64,000 bases of DNA, from the NCBI RefSeq assembly GCF_963583255.1, contig NC_084803.1, forward strand, positions 25,022,428-25,086,427, read 5' to 3'. Every line of letters begins with the position of its first letter. Positions within the stretch are counted from its first letter, which is position 1. The DNA comes from Pyrus communis (lineage: Eukaryota; Streptophyta; Magnoliopsida; Rosales; Rosaceae). Under the pieces are notes generated by a model. It worked only from the letters and a program-made list of their open reading frames with translations. It was not told where the DNA came from and did not search any database. Made by a program: the position numbers and the translations under genes. Positions 11,102 through 22,344 of this stretch are shown piece after piece.

Positions 11102-14100
11102 TCAATTCTTGATACAACTCCCATGTAGCATCATCCTTGGAATGGTTCTGTCATTGCACCAGTACTTCAGTTGCAGCAGTATTCCCTCATTGACAATCAT
11201 TCTATCCAAAATAGCAATGGGATTATCTTGTAAAATTCCAAAATTTGTAATCACAGGTCGTGGCACAGTAGCTTGCACAGTGTTACCCAGATGCTTCTTT
11301 AAATAAGACACATGGAACACTGGATGTAACTTTGTGTGTTTTGGTAGTTGCAACTTATAAGCCACAGAGCCAACTTCGAAAAGTATTTGAAAGGTCCATA
11401 AAACCTTGGCTGGAGTTTGAGAAAAAGATGTGCAGCAAGAGACATATGTTGGTATGACACCAATCTCAAATACAACCAATCACCAGTTTCAAATACTCTC
11501 TCAATCCTACACTTATCAGCTTGAACTTTCAGTATGGATAAAACCATATTCTCTTTCAAACTTTGATCCATAACATCCACCTTGGTAGTGCCACTATCAT
11601 AAACATGGATGGTTAGAAGAGCTTGACCATAAACTATCTCAAATGGAGTGAGTTTAGTAGCAGTATGGAAACTTGTGTTAAAATTCCATTCTACCCAAGC
11701 TAGCCACAAAGCCCACTTCTTAGGTTGAAGGCTGCAGAAACACCTCAAATAGGATTCTAAGCACCTATTTAGTATATCAATTTGACCATCAATTTGAGGA
11801 TTGTATCTAGAACTAAAACATAATGATGAACCTTGCAAGCCAAACAATTTTTTTTCCAAAATTTACTCATAAAAATTGGATCTCGATGATTGATTATGGA
11901 ATTAGGCATACTATGCGGTTTATAAATGTTGTTAACAAAAAGTTGAGCAACCAATGAAGCAAATTAGGGGTGTCCAAGTGCAATAAAGTAAGCATATTTG
12001 GATATTCTGTCAAGTACTACCCAAATCATAATTTTGCCCTTGCAAGAAGGAAGTCCCACATTGAAATCAATGGATGTATCGATCCATACCCTTATAAGAA
12101 TTGGACGATGGTGCAGTAATCCAAGATGAGACAATGTCTTTTATTTATTTTGTTGACATTGAGCAGCAAGCAACCATTTTCTTAATGAGTTTTTTCGTGC
12201 CTTCCCAATAGAAACACCTAGAAATTCTTTTATAACTCTTCAAAAATCTGTCATAACCACCAGTAGAGATGGCATAGTGCTCTGTAAAAACCTTTTCTCT
12301 CCAAGGACTACTAGGACTTAACACAATCCTATTCTTGTACTTCAAGAACCCATTATCCACCTGAAACTGTAGATTGGTAATAGGAACAAAATCAATATCA
12401 ACAGACAACACTCTTTGAATTTTTGTAATAACCCAGTAATCTTTTTCTATTTGTCTTCTCAGATCATCCATCCAATGGGAATAAGGATACGCGATGGCCA
12501 ATAACTCCATTTCATCAATTAATTGTAGAGAAGAGGATTCCAACGTGAGCGGAGGTCTTGATAAAGCATCAACAGCCTAATTGTTGCATCCCTGTTTAAA
12601 TTGTCTTTCATAATAAAATCAAGAAGTTTGGCCACGCACTTTTGTTGGAAATAAGTGTGGACTCTTCCTTGAAAAAAAATAAAAAAATACTTCAAGCTAT
12701 GATGACTAGTTTGAATTTTGAAATGATTCCCTACCAAATAAGACTGTCATTTGTGAATAACATGTAAGATAGCCAACATTTCCCTTTCATAGGCTAATAG
12801 CATTTGATTTCTTAGACATAAAGCTTTACTAATGAAAGCAATGAGCCTACCATCCTATTGAAGTTGTCTTTCTTAGTGAAAGCAGTTAAGGGACTAACAT
12901 TTTTGCCAAAGTGAGGGATGAATTTTCAATAATAGCATGTTGACCCCAAAAACCCTTTTAGAGCTTTCACAAATGTTGGAACTGGCCACTTAGCAATTGA
13001 ATCCAATTCAGTTGGATCAGCAGAAACACCATCCTTAGAGACTATATGACCTAAGTGTTCCACCTAAAAATTTACCAAATGCACATTTTAATTGTTTCAC
13101 AAACAAAGGATGTTACTTTGGAGTTTCAAAGATTATCTTCAAGTGTTGTAAATGTAAAGACCAAGTGGCACTATAGACCAAGATAGCATTAAAGACAACC
13201 AAAATAAATTTTCTAAGATGTGGTCTCAAAATTTCATTCATAATACATTGAAATGTTGCAGGGGCATTGGTCAATCCAATTGACATAACTAGAAACTCAT
13301 AGTGGTCATCATATGTCCTAAATGCTGTTTTCTCAACATCATTAGGATGCATTCAAATTTGGTGATAACCTGCCCTTAAATCCAACTTAGAAAAATATTG
13401 TGCACAAAGCAATTCATCAAACAATTCATGAATAAGAGTGGTAGGAAACTTATCCTTGATGGTGATCCAATTGAGTCATCTATACTCCATACACCTTCTC
13501 CACATACCTTCCTTCTTCCTCACTAGAATCAGAGGAGAAGAATAAGGACTATTGCTAACTCTGATAAACCCAGCCTTCAATAGCTCATGCACACACTTTT
13601 CTATTTCAACTTTTTGAACAAGACCATATTTATAAGGTCTGCTATTGGGAAGTTTGCTACCCTCTACCAATGGAATTTGATGACCATGAATTTTGTGTGG
13701 AGGCAAGGTACTGAGAGTGAGGAAAACCACATCATACTTTTGCAGAAAGTGGTGTAATTCTTGTTGTTGAACATTAGTGAGGTTCTGAGAGTGTTGATCC
13801 ACCTCAGGAGCTATTTGATGGGCATCCTCAATGTTTTCCTATGAGATGCAGGACTAGCGATACAAAAATGTCTTTAAAATTATGAGTGAACTCCATGTAT
13901 AATTTATCAAAACACATAAGAGAGGACCCAATGTCTTGAGCCATTGAACTCCTAATATAGCATTACAACCACCTAAAGGAATAACATATAAATTTGAAAT
14001 ACATCTGAAATCTTGTATTTTGATAGGAGCTTGGGATAATGTGCCTTGTGTAGCCACTTTGCCACTATAAGCTATCTTAACATTGAAAATATGCCATGTG

Positions 14101-14138
14101 TCCAAACAGCTCTTGCATAATACTAGACAATATTTCAT
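11102..14138 (-). pseudogene. Ty3/gypsy pol remnant, chromodomain type
   Basis: Domains in minus-strand order: aspartic protease C-terminal part (14138-13854, with the 'lpLgGCnaiLGvqWL' block); reverse transcriptase N-terminal part (13802-13476, 'PHKIHGHQIPL' and 'GFIRVSNSPYSSP'); RT palm (13352-13113); RNase H (about 12737-12519, 'IQTSHHSLKY'); integrase H2C2 zinc finger (12543-12145); integrase core and C-terminal part (11954-11299); chromodomain region (11479-11102, 'LHPVFHVSYLKKHLG'). The catalytic palm motif, normally Asp-Asp-Ile-Leu-Val-Tyr-Ser, reads Asn-Ala-Ile-Leu-Val-Tyr-Ser at about 13180, so both catalytic aspartates are gone. Frameshifts and stops separate the pieces. Inactive. 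Confidence 0.85.
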
Positions 14139-14185
14139 TAATTGTTTATCTTCCTTTACAAGCTTGTGCTTAAAGTGTCTATAAA
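14126..14185 (-). repeat. truncated 5' LTR fragment
   Basis: About 60 bp matching 10870-10925 (GACAATATTTCATTAATTGT, then CTTCCTTTACAAGCT). It abuts the protease remnant, so a deletion has removed gag, the primer site and most of the LTR. Confidence 0.65.
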
Positions 14186-14275
14186 ATGCAGGAGGAAAAA
14201 AAAATTATAATCAAGCTAATTAATGTCAATTTGTGTGTAATACAAATAGATAAATAAATATTGTCACCTAATTTG

Positions 14276-14570
14276 CTAAACTTTCGCCACTTCGACAATT
14301 AGAAATAGCTTTTGTGAGGGCGTCTCTCCAACAAGTAAACAATTGGTTGAGTGTTTTCCAACGAGTAGAAAGAGATTAATCCGTTCTTCTGGAACCAATC
14401 TTCTCGCAAAACAAGGTACGAACCATCTTCCAAACTTCTCGCAAGTGCATCTTATTACCCATAATCGGGTCATGAGTAGCTTGAACCCAACATTGACACA
14501 ATGTAACATCTTCGATGACTGACCAATATGAACCTACTTCATTAGCCCTTTTTTTTTAGAAAACTTTGGT
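14276..14570 (-). pseudogene. Myb/SANT-like protein remnant, Harbinger-associated
   Basis: On the minus strand a frame, with one shift, reads a segment beginning 'YWSVIEDVTLCQCWVQATHD' followed by 'MGNKMH..eVWkmV', with a later 'STRWKTLNQLF' block. This matches the trihelix/Myb-SANT-like domain of plant proteins often mis-annotated as 'glutathione S-transferase T3-like', which accompany PIF/Harbinger transposons. The cysteine and tryptophan spacing fits the family. The 5' side (14570-15060) is noncoding. No nuclease partner is seen nearby, so this is a fragment. The family call is from memory of the motif. Confidence 0.6.
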
Positions 14571-14689
14571 TGAAAGTATTGAAAATACTGTGTAAGATGG
14601 AAGGTAATGGTTAGGTATTTATAGTTATAATTTTTTATTTTATTTTCTGTATTTTTTAACTTTTTATATAATTTTTATAACTTAATTAA

Positions 14690-15185
14690 TTTGAACTGTT
14701 GGATTTCAAAAAGATTGAAATCCAACATCCCAAATTTGGACACATAACCCAACAGTAAGATTCTTAAATTTTTCAATGATTTTTTTAAGGTCGAAAAACT
14801 TGGACCGTTGATTTGAAAATGAAACAGTCCAGATTGTGCTACGTCACTAGCCGTTGGGATATAATCAAATTTTTTTATCGTTGGAAATCCAACGGTCTAG
14901 AAAACTACCCATTGAAAATCCAACGGCCTAGACTGTGCCACGTCGCCTCATCTACCGAAGCAGTTAGTGCACTTGCCAGCATGGGGTCCATCTCTGAATT
15001 CTTGTTGAGGACGATCGGGTGTGTTTCCCACCCACCTGCCGCAAAAAAGTAAAAAATAAAAAACAAAGCACGTGGCTAACGTTAGCCTGGCGTCACAATG
15101 TCACATGGGTTGGGTAATGAGTCAGTGATTTTTGTCTAGGTGAGAAGTTGGGCTCCACTGGAGGGATAAAGTGGGTTTCTTTTTT
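14690..15185. repeat. short diverged repeats around the Harbinger remnant
   Basis: A motif of the form AAATCCAACGGTC(C)AGA recurs in both orientations at about 14700, 14810, 14885 and 14915, next to GTGCTACGTC/GTGCCACGTC. It looks like subterminal repeats of a DNA transposon, most simply of the Harbinger element whose Myb/SANT remnant lies just to the left. The exact element ends were not found. Confidence 0.45.
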
Positions 15186-15190
15186 GGTTT

Positions 15191-15223
15191 CCCCCCCGGG
15201 GGGGGGGGGGGGTGGGGGAGGGG
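15191..15223 (+). repeat. C7-G15 homopolymer junction and G-tracts
   Basis: Seven C are followed directly by fifteen G, then TGGGGGAGGGG. The C/G junction is palindromic and the four G-runs could form a G-quadruplex. The surroundings (GGGGATTAAGGGAGGG) are also G-rich. A sequencing or assembly artefact in the homopolymer length is possible. Confidence 0.85.
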
Positions 15224-16781
15224 TGGAATAAACGGGTTATCCCCTAGGGGATTAAGGGAGGGATTGACCAAGGGGAATAAGGCAGGGGTTGCTCTAAAAG
15301 ATGTGTGTATGAATAAAAGAGCTTATCACATTCTCATGTCTTTCATGTACTTTGGCCAAACGACCTGCATTTGTTTCAAAAAGGGACTTTCAGAGTTCCA
15401 ATTGGCTAACTGTAACTAGCCAAGAATCTAATTCTATAGACTTCAAAAGGAAATAAATGAAAAATTGTGAACTTGAAGGCCAATAGGGGTAAGAGAATCT
15501 TTCAAATATATGCAGAGACTATTGTCAGATAGAACTTCGCAACAAATATATATGCTTGTTCATTCAATTTAAAAAATATTTCCTTAAGCATATATATGTA
15601 TAAAGGAAAGCTAACCAAAAGGGCTTGAAAACTTTTTCTTTGAACCAAAATCCATATTGTAAGTTTATTTAATCGTTAGTATAAAGCCCACTTTTATATC
15701 AGCCCAAATGAAATGGCCCAAACTAAAATAACACGATGATTTGTCAATTTTACTCCTAATGGATGTTGTTAACCTAACTTAATTATTATGTTTGACTAGT
15801 TATTTTGGAGTTAGCTTAACCTAACTAATTGAATTTTTATTTTTGTAGAACAATTGCAGAGTTCTGCATTCTGCATTCTACATTGTTCTTCAATTTTTTT
15901 CGAATCTAGTTGAGTGGTTTGAGTGTTGCTTGCCGACGAATGTTTTGAGAGTGCATCTTCAGATCATGATCGCCGTTGTTCTTCATTCCTGTTAGGGGGA
16001 TTTTTCCAAAACAATCCTTTGTTTCAGAACAATTTCGCAGTGATTGCATGTTTTGAGATTCTATCGAATTGTTATCATTGGTATTGTTCGTCGTGGTTGA
16101 ATATTTCACTAGAGTGATTGTCTTTCATATTTTGATTGGATTTTCATTTAGAGGTAATTGGCACTGTTTTTGCAGTTTTGAATGCGATTTTGTTGTTGTT
16201 TTTATTTATTTATTTTTCTCTTTTTGCATGTAATATGTATAGCTTTTTCTTTTGACTTATATATTTTTGTTAATTTTTTGTCTTCAGATTAGCAGATTGA
16301 TTTCAATTTTTGAAATTTTCAGTTAGCAGTTTCTTATTTCAAAGAATCTCAGGTAAGTTTTGATTTGTTTTGTCTTTTTTTGTTTTGTTTTGTTTATATT
16401 GTATATTGTTCATATTACTTTTATTTTCATTTTTCAGAAATTTATTATGAATTAATTTGTGATCATCACATTTGATTTGTTTAACATTTTTCAGAAATAA
16501 TGTTATTTTTTATGAAACGGTGGTTATTATAGTGATTTTCAGTTTACTTTTTGTTTTGTGATTGTTGTGTTTTAGAAATAGTGCTATTTTTGTTCATTTT
16601 ATATGTACATTGTTTCACAAATAGGTACTGATTTGTTTTACAAAGATTGGAATTTAGTTTTGCAACAGATTAACAAACAGTTGTTGTTTTTACATTTTGT
16701 TGTTGTTTATTGTTATGTGCATAAAAGATTGTGTGTTGATTTAAATTGCTTTATTTTTTTTTTTTTTGTTTAATAGTTATG

Positions 16782-17226
16782 GAGAATGGTAAACTAGCTC
16801 AATTTACATATGGTGGTTTATCCGTTGTTAGTTCTATTTCAACAACTTCTACCTTCAATCAAATTTGCATTGATATTTGTTATAGGTTTAAGGGTTTGAG
16901 AGTTGGTTGTTTTGAGTTGCAATATGCTTTGAATGAAGATCCTACTTGCCTGTTAGATTGTGATACTGATGTTATGAATATGTTGATTATTCTTGATGTT
17001 GTTGGGAAATCCATTGTAGAAATATTGGTTATGCATAAATGTGACGATTCTATGGTTCAGTTATCTACAGAAAACATACCTTCTTTTGCCATACATCAAA
17101 CTCTATGGTTATTGTTAGTGAAAATGATTATTTAGGGAAGTATGGTTCTAACGGTGTCCACAATTATATGTCATGTGAATGAGATAGTTACATATAATCT
17201 GAGGGGCAAGTTTATAGGGAAGGTTG
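16782..17226 (+). pseudogene. MULE transposase N-terminal part (PB1-like)
   Basis: From ATG 16782 the frame runs to a stop at 17133-17135 and encodes 117 residues. They resemble the N-terminal, PB1-like region of plant MULE transposases: an early 'YGG' block, 'RFKGLRVGCFELQYAL', a 'P.cLLDcDtDv.nML' block and 'SIVEILV'. Past the stop, the shifted frame shows the linker 'NYMSCE..SYI' that normally precedes the MuDR domain. The coding sequence is cut at 17226 by the 5' LTR of the Ty3 element. A second, diverged copy lies at 21988-22344. Confidence 0.72.
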
Positions 17227-18659
17227 TGATAGGAGCATATTTGTGCGACTTTGTTATCTTATTTCTTTCCATTTGCTTAGTTAATTTCCATTTATTGTAG
17301 TAATATAAGTTATTTTCATATTATTGTAGGTCCAGTTGGTAAAGATGACAATAAATGGCAAAATTGAGCAATTTGGAGCAGTTTTGGACTTGGATTGGAT
17401 AGCAAGCATGGATAGCATATGGGCTGGACCCTTTTGGTGTTTAAAAGGTGTTAGACATCTGCTAAAATCCGAAGAAATTAAATTTGAGGCTTGGAAGGCA
17501 AGTAATTACACAAGAAAGAGGAATCCTAGTTGGAGAGAAACATTATCTTATCCTATCTTTTCCAACTTTATCTTATCTTATCTTTAGCTTCAAGGAGGAA
17601 TCCTAATCACATTCCAACACTTTCTACCTAATTCTTAGAGTTCTAAAATAATTTAAAATGCCAAAACCCCTTCCTCTTTGGATTCATCCGTTCCCCTATA
17701 TATATGAAATTCCTGCAGCGATTTAAAGTGTGCCGTGCCTACCATTCATCCATTGAAGTTGCTGAAATTTTTAGAGTTCTTTCTTTCTTTGTTTTAAGTT
17801 TCAATGTTTGTTTTAGATTGTTTATCAGTTATGATGAACATGTGAAACTAAGTTTCTTTTTAGTTAGAGGTGAATTCGAAGCCATGATCATATGTTTTAT
17901 ATAAATTGATTACATTTAGTTATTATTTCATAAAACATGAATGCGATTTACTTATCTGCTTTATAGAAAACTTATTCTTGTATGTTTATTAAGGATGCAT
18001 ACTTAGTTTGCATGCAGGGATTTGATGCTAGAATATAAGGGAATTTCACCTAATCGTTATGAACTTATATTTGTAAGTGGTAAAAATCCTTAGTCATGAT
18101 TGAGTTAAGTAAATCCTTGGCACTAGTATCATGCTTCTCATAGTTACAAATGCTTTGTCAATGCTTATGATTTTCACATAACTTAATGATCTTCAAGATG
18201 TATCTCTATCATACTTTTCATAGTTAGGGAACTTGAGAAGAATAATTTGGTTACGTCACTGAGTCCAATTCAATGACCTTAGGAAAATCTAAGAGTTAAT
18301 TAGTGTTATTCACGGTTAATTTATGGCATTGTCATTCATGGTTTATAGGAAGAATAATTGGAAATTGATTTGTATGCATATGTTTCATGTGTGGAGAAGA
18401 ATCCCTTAGCTATCCTTGCATCTATATTTCATTCATAATTTAATTTACTTGCTGCCATTTACTTTTGTTTTAATTAAATTCGTCCAAAATCCCCCAATCA
18501 CTGTTTTATTGTTAGTTTAACTTAGTTTTCAGTTTTATAAGTTTAATTTATGTTGATTAGCATCCCTTCTAATCCCTAGAATAGAACGATCCCTACTTAC
18601 TCGTACTACGATTGTACAATATATAGGGTTTAATTTTTATGTTAGTTTCCACCACATCA
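17227..18659 (+). repeat. 5' LTR of Tat-like element
   Basis: TG...CA ends; preceded by GGTTG. Partner of 22345-23804 with scattered substitutions and small indels. A TATATAT stretch at 17698-17705 is also present in the partner copy (about 22846) and may be the promoter. Confidence 0.88.
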
Positions 18660-18664
18660 AATTT

Positions 18665-18682
18665 TGGCACCGTTGTTAGGGA
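18665..18682 (+). other. primer-binding site
   Basis: TGGCACCGTTGTTAGGGA, five bases after the LTR. It resembles the TGGCGCCGTTGCCGGGGA site used by many plant Tat/Athila elements (usually attributed to tRNA-Asp), with three differences. Confidence 0.75.
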
Positions 18683-18785
18683 TTAGTAAATTGCTAATCA
18701 CTCTTTTTTTTTTTTTTTGTTTATTTTTCTTTTGATATTTGATTTAGTTTTATTTGTTTGATTTCAGGTACTAGAGAAGCAAGAC

Positions 18786-20130
18786 ATGGCAATTGCTAAT
18801 CTTGAAGCTGAAATGGTGAATCTTACTTCTCTTATGTCACAGTATATCGAAGGGTCCACTATGCAAAGTGTCCCTACATTTGGTGTATCCTATAGGCAAG
18901 GTTATCAAACTAATCAACATCCTCAATTAATTGAGAATGAAGGTTGGGATAGTGTCAATTCTTAGGGTTATCAAGACCATAATCAATCAAGGAACGACTT
19001 GTTTTCCAAGAATTACAATCTAGGTGGGAGTGATCATTTAAATTTTATGTGGAGGGATCCTCAAAAAATTCAACAAGAAGGATATTGGCAGCAACCTCAA
19101 GACTTCTATTCAAGACCTGTGCAACCACCACAGCCTCCCTCACAACAATTCCAACCAAATTCAAGTATGTCCATGGATCATGTTAAAATTCTTCAAACAC
19201 TAAATATTTCTTGTGGTTCTTTGACTTAGGATCTAGAAAACCAAGCAAAAGAGATGGTCGAATTGAAAAATCAACTTGGACAGATCGCAGAATTCATAGG
19301 ACAAATTCAAGAACAAAGCGAACTTTCCAGCTCACTTATTGTCAATTCAATATGAGATTTTGAAATTGCTGAAGCTATCACTTTGGGAAGTAGTATGGAG
19401 GTTGGAGCTAAACCAAAGATGTCTAACCATAGCCTAGGGCAAATAGCTGTTGTTCGATGAGGACGAGGAAGACTCAGCCACTGCAAGCTTAGAAGAAGCC
19501 TTGCCGCAACACCCAATCATCTTTCATCCTATTGCTACAGCTACCCTAGCTCCACCACCATCCAATTCTAGTAAGATTAGTCCAAATTCAATTCTTTCTA
19601 ACCCTATTCTGCCAAATGTACCCTTTCCTCGCAGGTTTATGCAATCTAAAAAAGAAGAGATTGAAAAAGACATCTTGGAAGCCTTCCCAAAGTTGCAAGT
19701 TAATATCCCGATTCTTGGTATAATAAAGCAAGTTCTAGATTGTGCTGAATTTTTTAAAGAGATTTATACAACAAGATGGATTCAAGAGAACGAAGTGGCT
19801 AGAGAATATCTAGAAATTATCAAAGATGATGTACTTGAGACAACCATCCCCAAAGAAGTTGGATTTTATGACACAGGACAAGTCACTACCCTCACACCAA
19901 ATTTGGCCAAGGGCAACATTCCTGAAATTTTTGAAGTAGTGTTTTTCCATGAGTTCTTGTCGCAACACATAGGTAAGCCACCTCCTCAAATTTCAATTTC
20001 GTTTTCTACTAACATGTTGATTTCAATGATTCAAGCACCCACTCTAGAATTTAAACCATTACTAGATCATTTCAAGTATCACCTTCCATTCAAAGATCAA
20101 CTCCATACCGCTGGTCATCGTGAAGCTTAA
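18786..20130 (+). pseudogene. Ty3 gag C-terminus / protease linker remnant
   Basis: From ATG 18786 the frame has stops at codon 60, at 19227 and near 19354, then a +1 shift into the frame 19450-20130. Recognisable blocks are 'GSDHLNFMWRDPQ' (gag C-terminal, before the glutamine/proline stretch), a coiled 'ENQAKEMVELKNQLGQIAEF' segment, 'EAITLGSS' (the degenerate 'ITLRSGK' block) and 'NVPFPRRFMQSKKEEIEKDI', the segment before the protease in Tat/Athila elements. The text then jumps to 'LEFKPLLDHFKYHLPF', equivalent to the start of the reverse transcriptase linker, and stops. The gag N-terminus and all of pol are missing. Confidence 0.8.
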
Positions 20131-21987
20131 ATGGAGGTGTTGTCTGGCTGGAAGACGTTAAAGCAAGCACTTCTTAGGAGGCAACCCATGTGTTCAAATA
20201 AAGAGGCAATGGAATTTCCAGCTCTTACAACCAGATTTGCTCTCTTTTACTCTTCTCTTTATTGTTTTTACTTTGTCATGATTGTCTTGTTTGCTAGTTA
20301 TCTTTTATTGCTTTCTTGTTTAAGTTTATTTTTGAAACATTGAGGACAATGTTTGGTTTAAGTGTGTGTGTGTGTTGGGGGAGGGGGTAAACAGATTGCT
20401 TTTTCGGGATTTTTCTTCGAATTTCACCACCTATCACTACTAATGTTATTATTCACTATTTTAAGTGTTTTATTGTGTGTTATAACAAAATTAACAAAAA
20501 AAAAAATTGAAAAAGCTTGAGAAAAAACAAAACCGAAATGAGTCGTTTTTGTTGCTTGTGTGTGTTGTAGGTTATCTTCCAACACAATGATGAGGATTTG
20601 GTTTTTAATTGCATGGCTATTAAAGAAAGTTAGAAACATGGGTGTAAGTTTGATATGCTCTTTGGTTAATACTTAGTTGTAGTTGTCATTTACGAATTCA
20701 CACGTAATCACAAAGAGAAGAAATCAGTTTTTGTAACATGCTTGAAGGAAGAAACTCAAAATAACGCTACAACCTTGTGAGACTTCAGCCTATTCTATGT
20801 TTGGAGAGTTATTAATCTGTGATATTCTTGTTTTCTAAAGTCACTATGTGATCTCATTATTTCTTTGCTTCATTGCTACTTAGAATGTTTTTTCATCATT
20901 TTAGTTCCAAATACTAGAACTCATGCCCGTTTCATTCAAAGCAAAAAATTGATAGCATAATAAATAACATGATGAAGCTGTTTAGTTGCCACAGAGCCAA
21001 AAGGCCTTATCCCTTGCACATGTTTTGTAGGTTTAACCCCTTTTTGAGCCTTATTTAGCCTATTTTCCTGGTTAGCTTGCATTATCCTACCTAGCCTAGT
21101 ATAGGAATATCCATACTCTTGTTCTTAAAGAATAGTGAAGCATGACTTGTTGGGAATTCTTTTGATCTATGATTTGCAGAAAAACAAGTGTGGGGAAAGA
21201 ATTTGTTCTTTTGAATCCAGTGAAGTAGTGCTTATGTTTTATGTTTCAAAACAAAAAAAAAAACAAAAACAAAAACAAAAAAAAAAAAAAGGAAAAGAAA
21301 AAAGAAAGAAAGAAGAAAAACATTGAAAAAAAAAAAATTGAGAAAAGAAAAAAAGAGGTTGAAAAGAAGTGAGAATGAGTTCATAAGTGTTGGTTGTTGA
21401 AGAAGGGTCCAAAAATGTGAATATGGCCCTAAAGTTGTATGAATATGCCCTTTGTGTTTAAAGTTGGGTGTTGCAATCAAAAGTTGAATTCTAAGTGTTG
21501 ATTTCATTACTTTGCTTAATATCACTTTAAGAACCTTTGTTTATCCTTAACCTTTCTTTGTTAGTCAATACCTTAGCCCCATTACAACCCTTAGACTTTT
21601 ATCTTGATTGCTATGTGTTTCAATATGTGGAGTTTGAAATAGGTACGAGCATATGGAATCCCTGGTTCTTACTTCTAAGTAGTGGCATTCCGTTCATGAG
21701 ATCATATACATGTTTGTATTAATAATTCTAGAAAGTGCCTTCTTTGTTATAACATATGTGAGTGCTAGTTTACATGTTTACATCAATCTTCTCACATATA
21801 TTTAGTATAAGGAGTGTAGTCAGAAAATCTGTGTGAAAATAGAGAGTATATCCGGCGAGGAATTGAGTGAATTCTCTAAGGCATGTTATTACTTTCAAAT
21901 GTTGTTTTAATTGATTAAATGACAGCTAGTGAGTGGTTACTGCGGTTAAGTATAAGCTCAAGAGTAAGGATGGCTAAAGGATTTGGA
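20131..21987 (+). other. 3' noncoding interior of the Tat-like element
   Basis: It opens with the conserved block GAAGACGTTAAAGCAAGCAC...GGAGGCAACCCATG and a TTGAGGACAATGTTTGGTTTAAGTG stretch leading to GTTGGGGGAGGGGG (20374-20388), all typical of the region after the last open frame in Tat/Athila elements. An A-rich tract lies at 21249-21345. The interior ends abruptly at 21987, where MULE sequence begins. Confidence 0.75.
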
Positions 21988-22344
21988 TGGATATTTGTTC
22001 TAGGTTTAAGGGTTTGAGAGTTGGTTGTTTTGAGTTACGATATGCTTTGAATGAAGATTCTACTTGCCTGTTAGATTGTGATGCCAATGTTATGAATATG
22101 TTGATGATTCTTGATGTTGTTGAGAAATCCATTGTAGAAATATTGGTTATGGATAAATGTGATGGTTCTATGGTTCAGTTACCTATGGAAAGCATATCTT
22201 CTTCTTGTCGTACATCAAACTCTATGGTTGTTGTTAGTGAAATGATCATTTAGGGAAGTATGGTTCTCATGGTGTCCATAATTATATGTCATGTGAATGG
22301 GATAGTTACATAGAATCTAAGGTGCAAATTTTTAGGGAAGGTTG
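21988..22344 (+). pseudogene. second copy of MULE transposase N-terminal fragment
   Basis: This segment aligns base for base with 16868-17226, with roughly one difference in ten, and ends in the same GGTTG directly before the 3' LTR. It encodes the same 'RFKGLRVGCFELRYALNED' protein segment, and its frame stays open to 22253. It cannot come from a simple insertion of the Ty3 element, because MULE left-flank sequence should lie only outside the 5' LTR. A recombination or duplication at the locus is implied. Confidence 0.88.

Larger units (their letters stand above)
10802..14185 (-). mobile_element. decayed chromodomain Ty3/gypsy element
   Basis: On the minus strand the order of remnants is protease, reverse transcriptase, RNase H, integrase zinc finger, integrase core and a C-terminal chromodomain-like tail: the Ty3/gypsy order, with the tail typical of chromoviruses. 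A short left LTR (10802-10959) adjoins a strong polypurine tract (minus TTAAGGGGAGGGG). At the right only a fragment of the matching LTR survives (14126-14185), placed directly next to the protease. The true 5' LTR, primer site and gag are therefore deleted. All frames are interrupted, so it cannot be autonomous. Confidence 0.88.

Noticed and set aside
20131..20343. Hydrophobic 70-codon plus frame after the gag remnant
   Set aside because: It translates the conserved noncoding 3' block (GACGTTAAAGCAAGC) of the Tat-like element.
21232..21525. Phe/Leu-rich minus frame and Lys-rich plus frame
   Set aside because: Produced by the A-rich tract in the Tat-like element.
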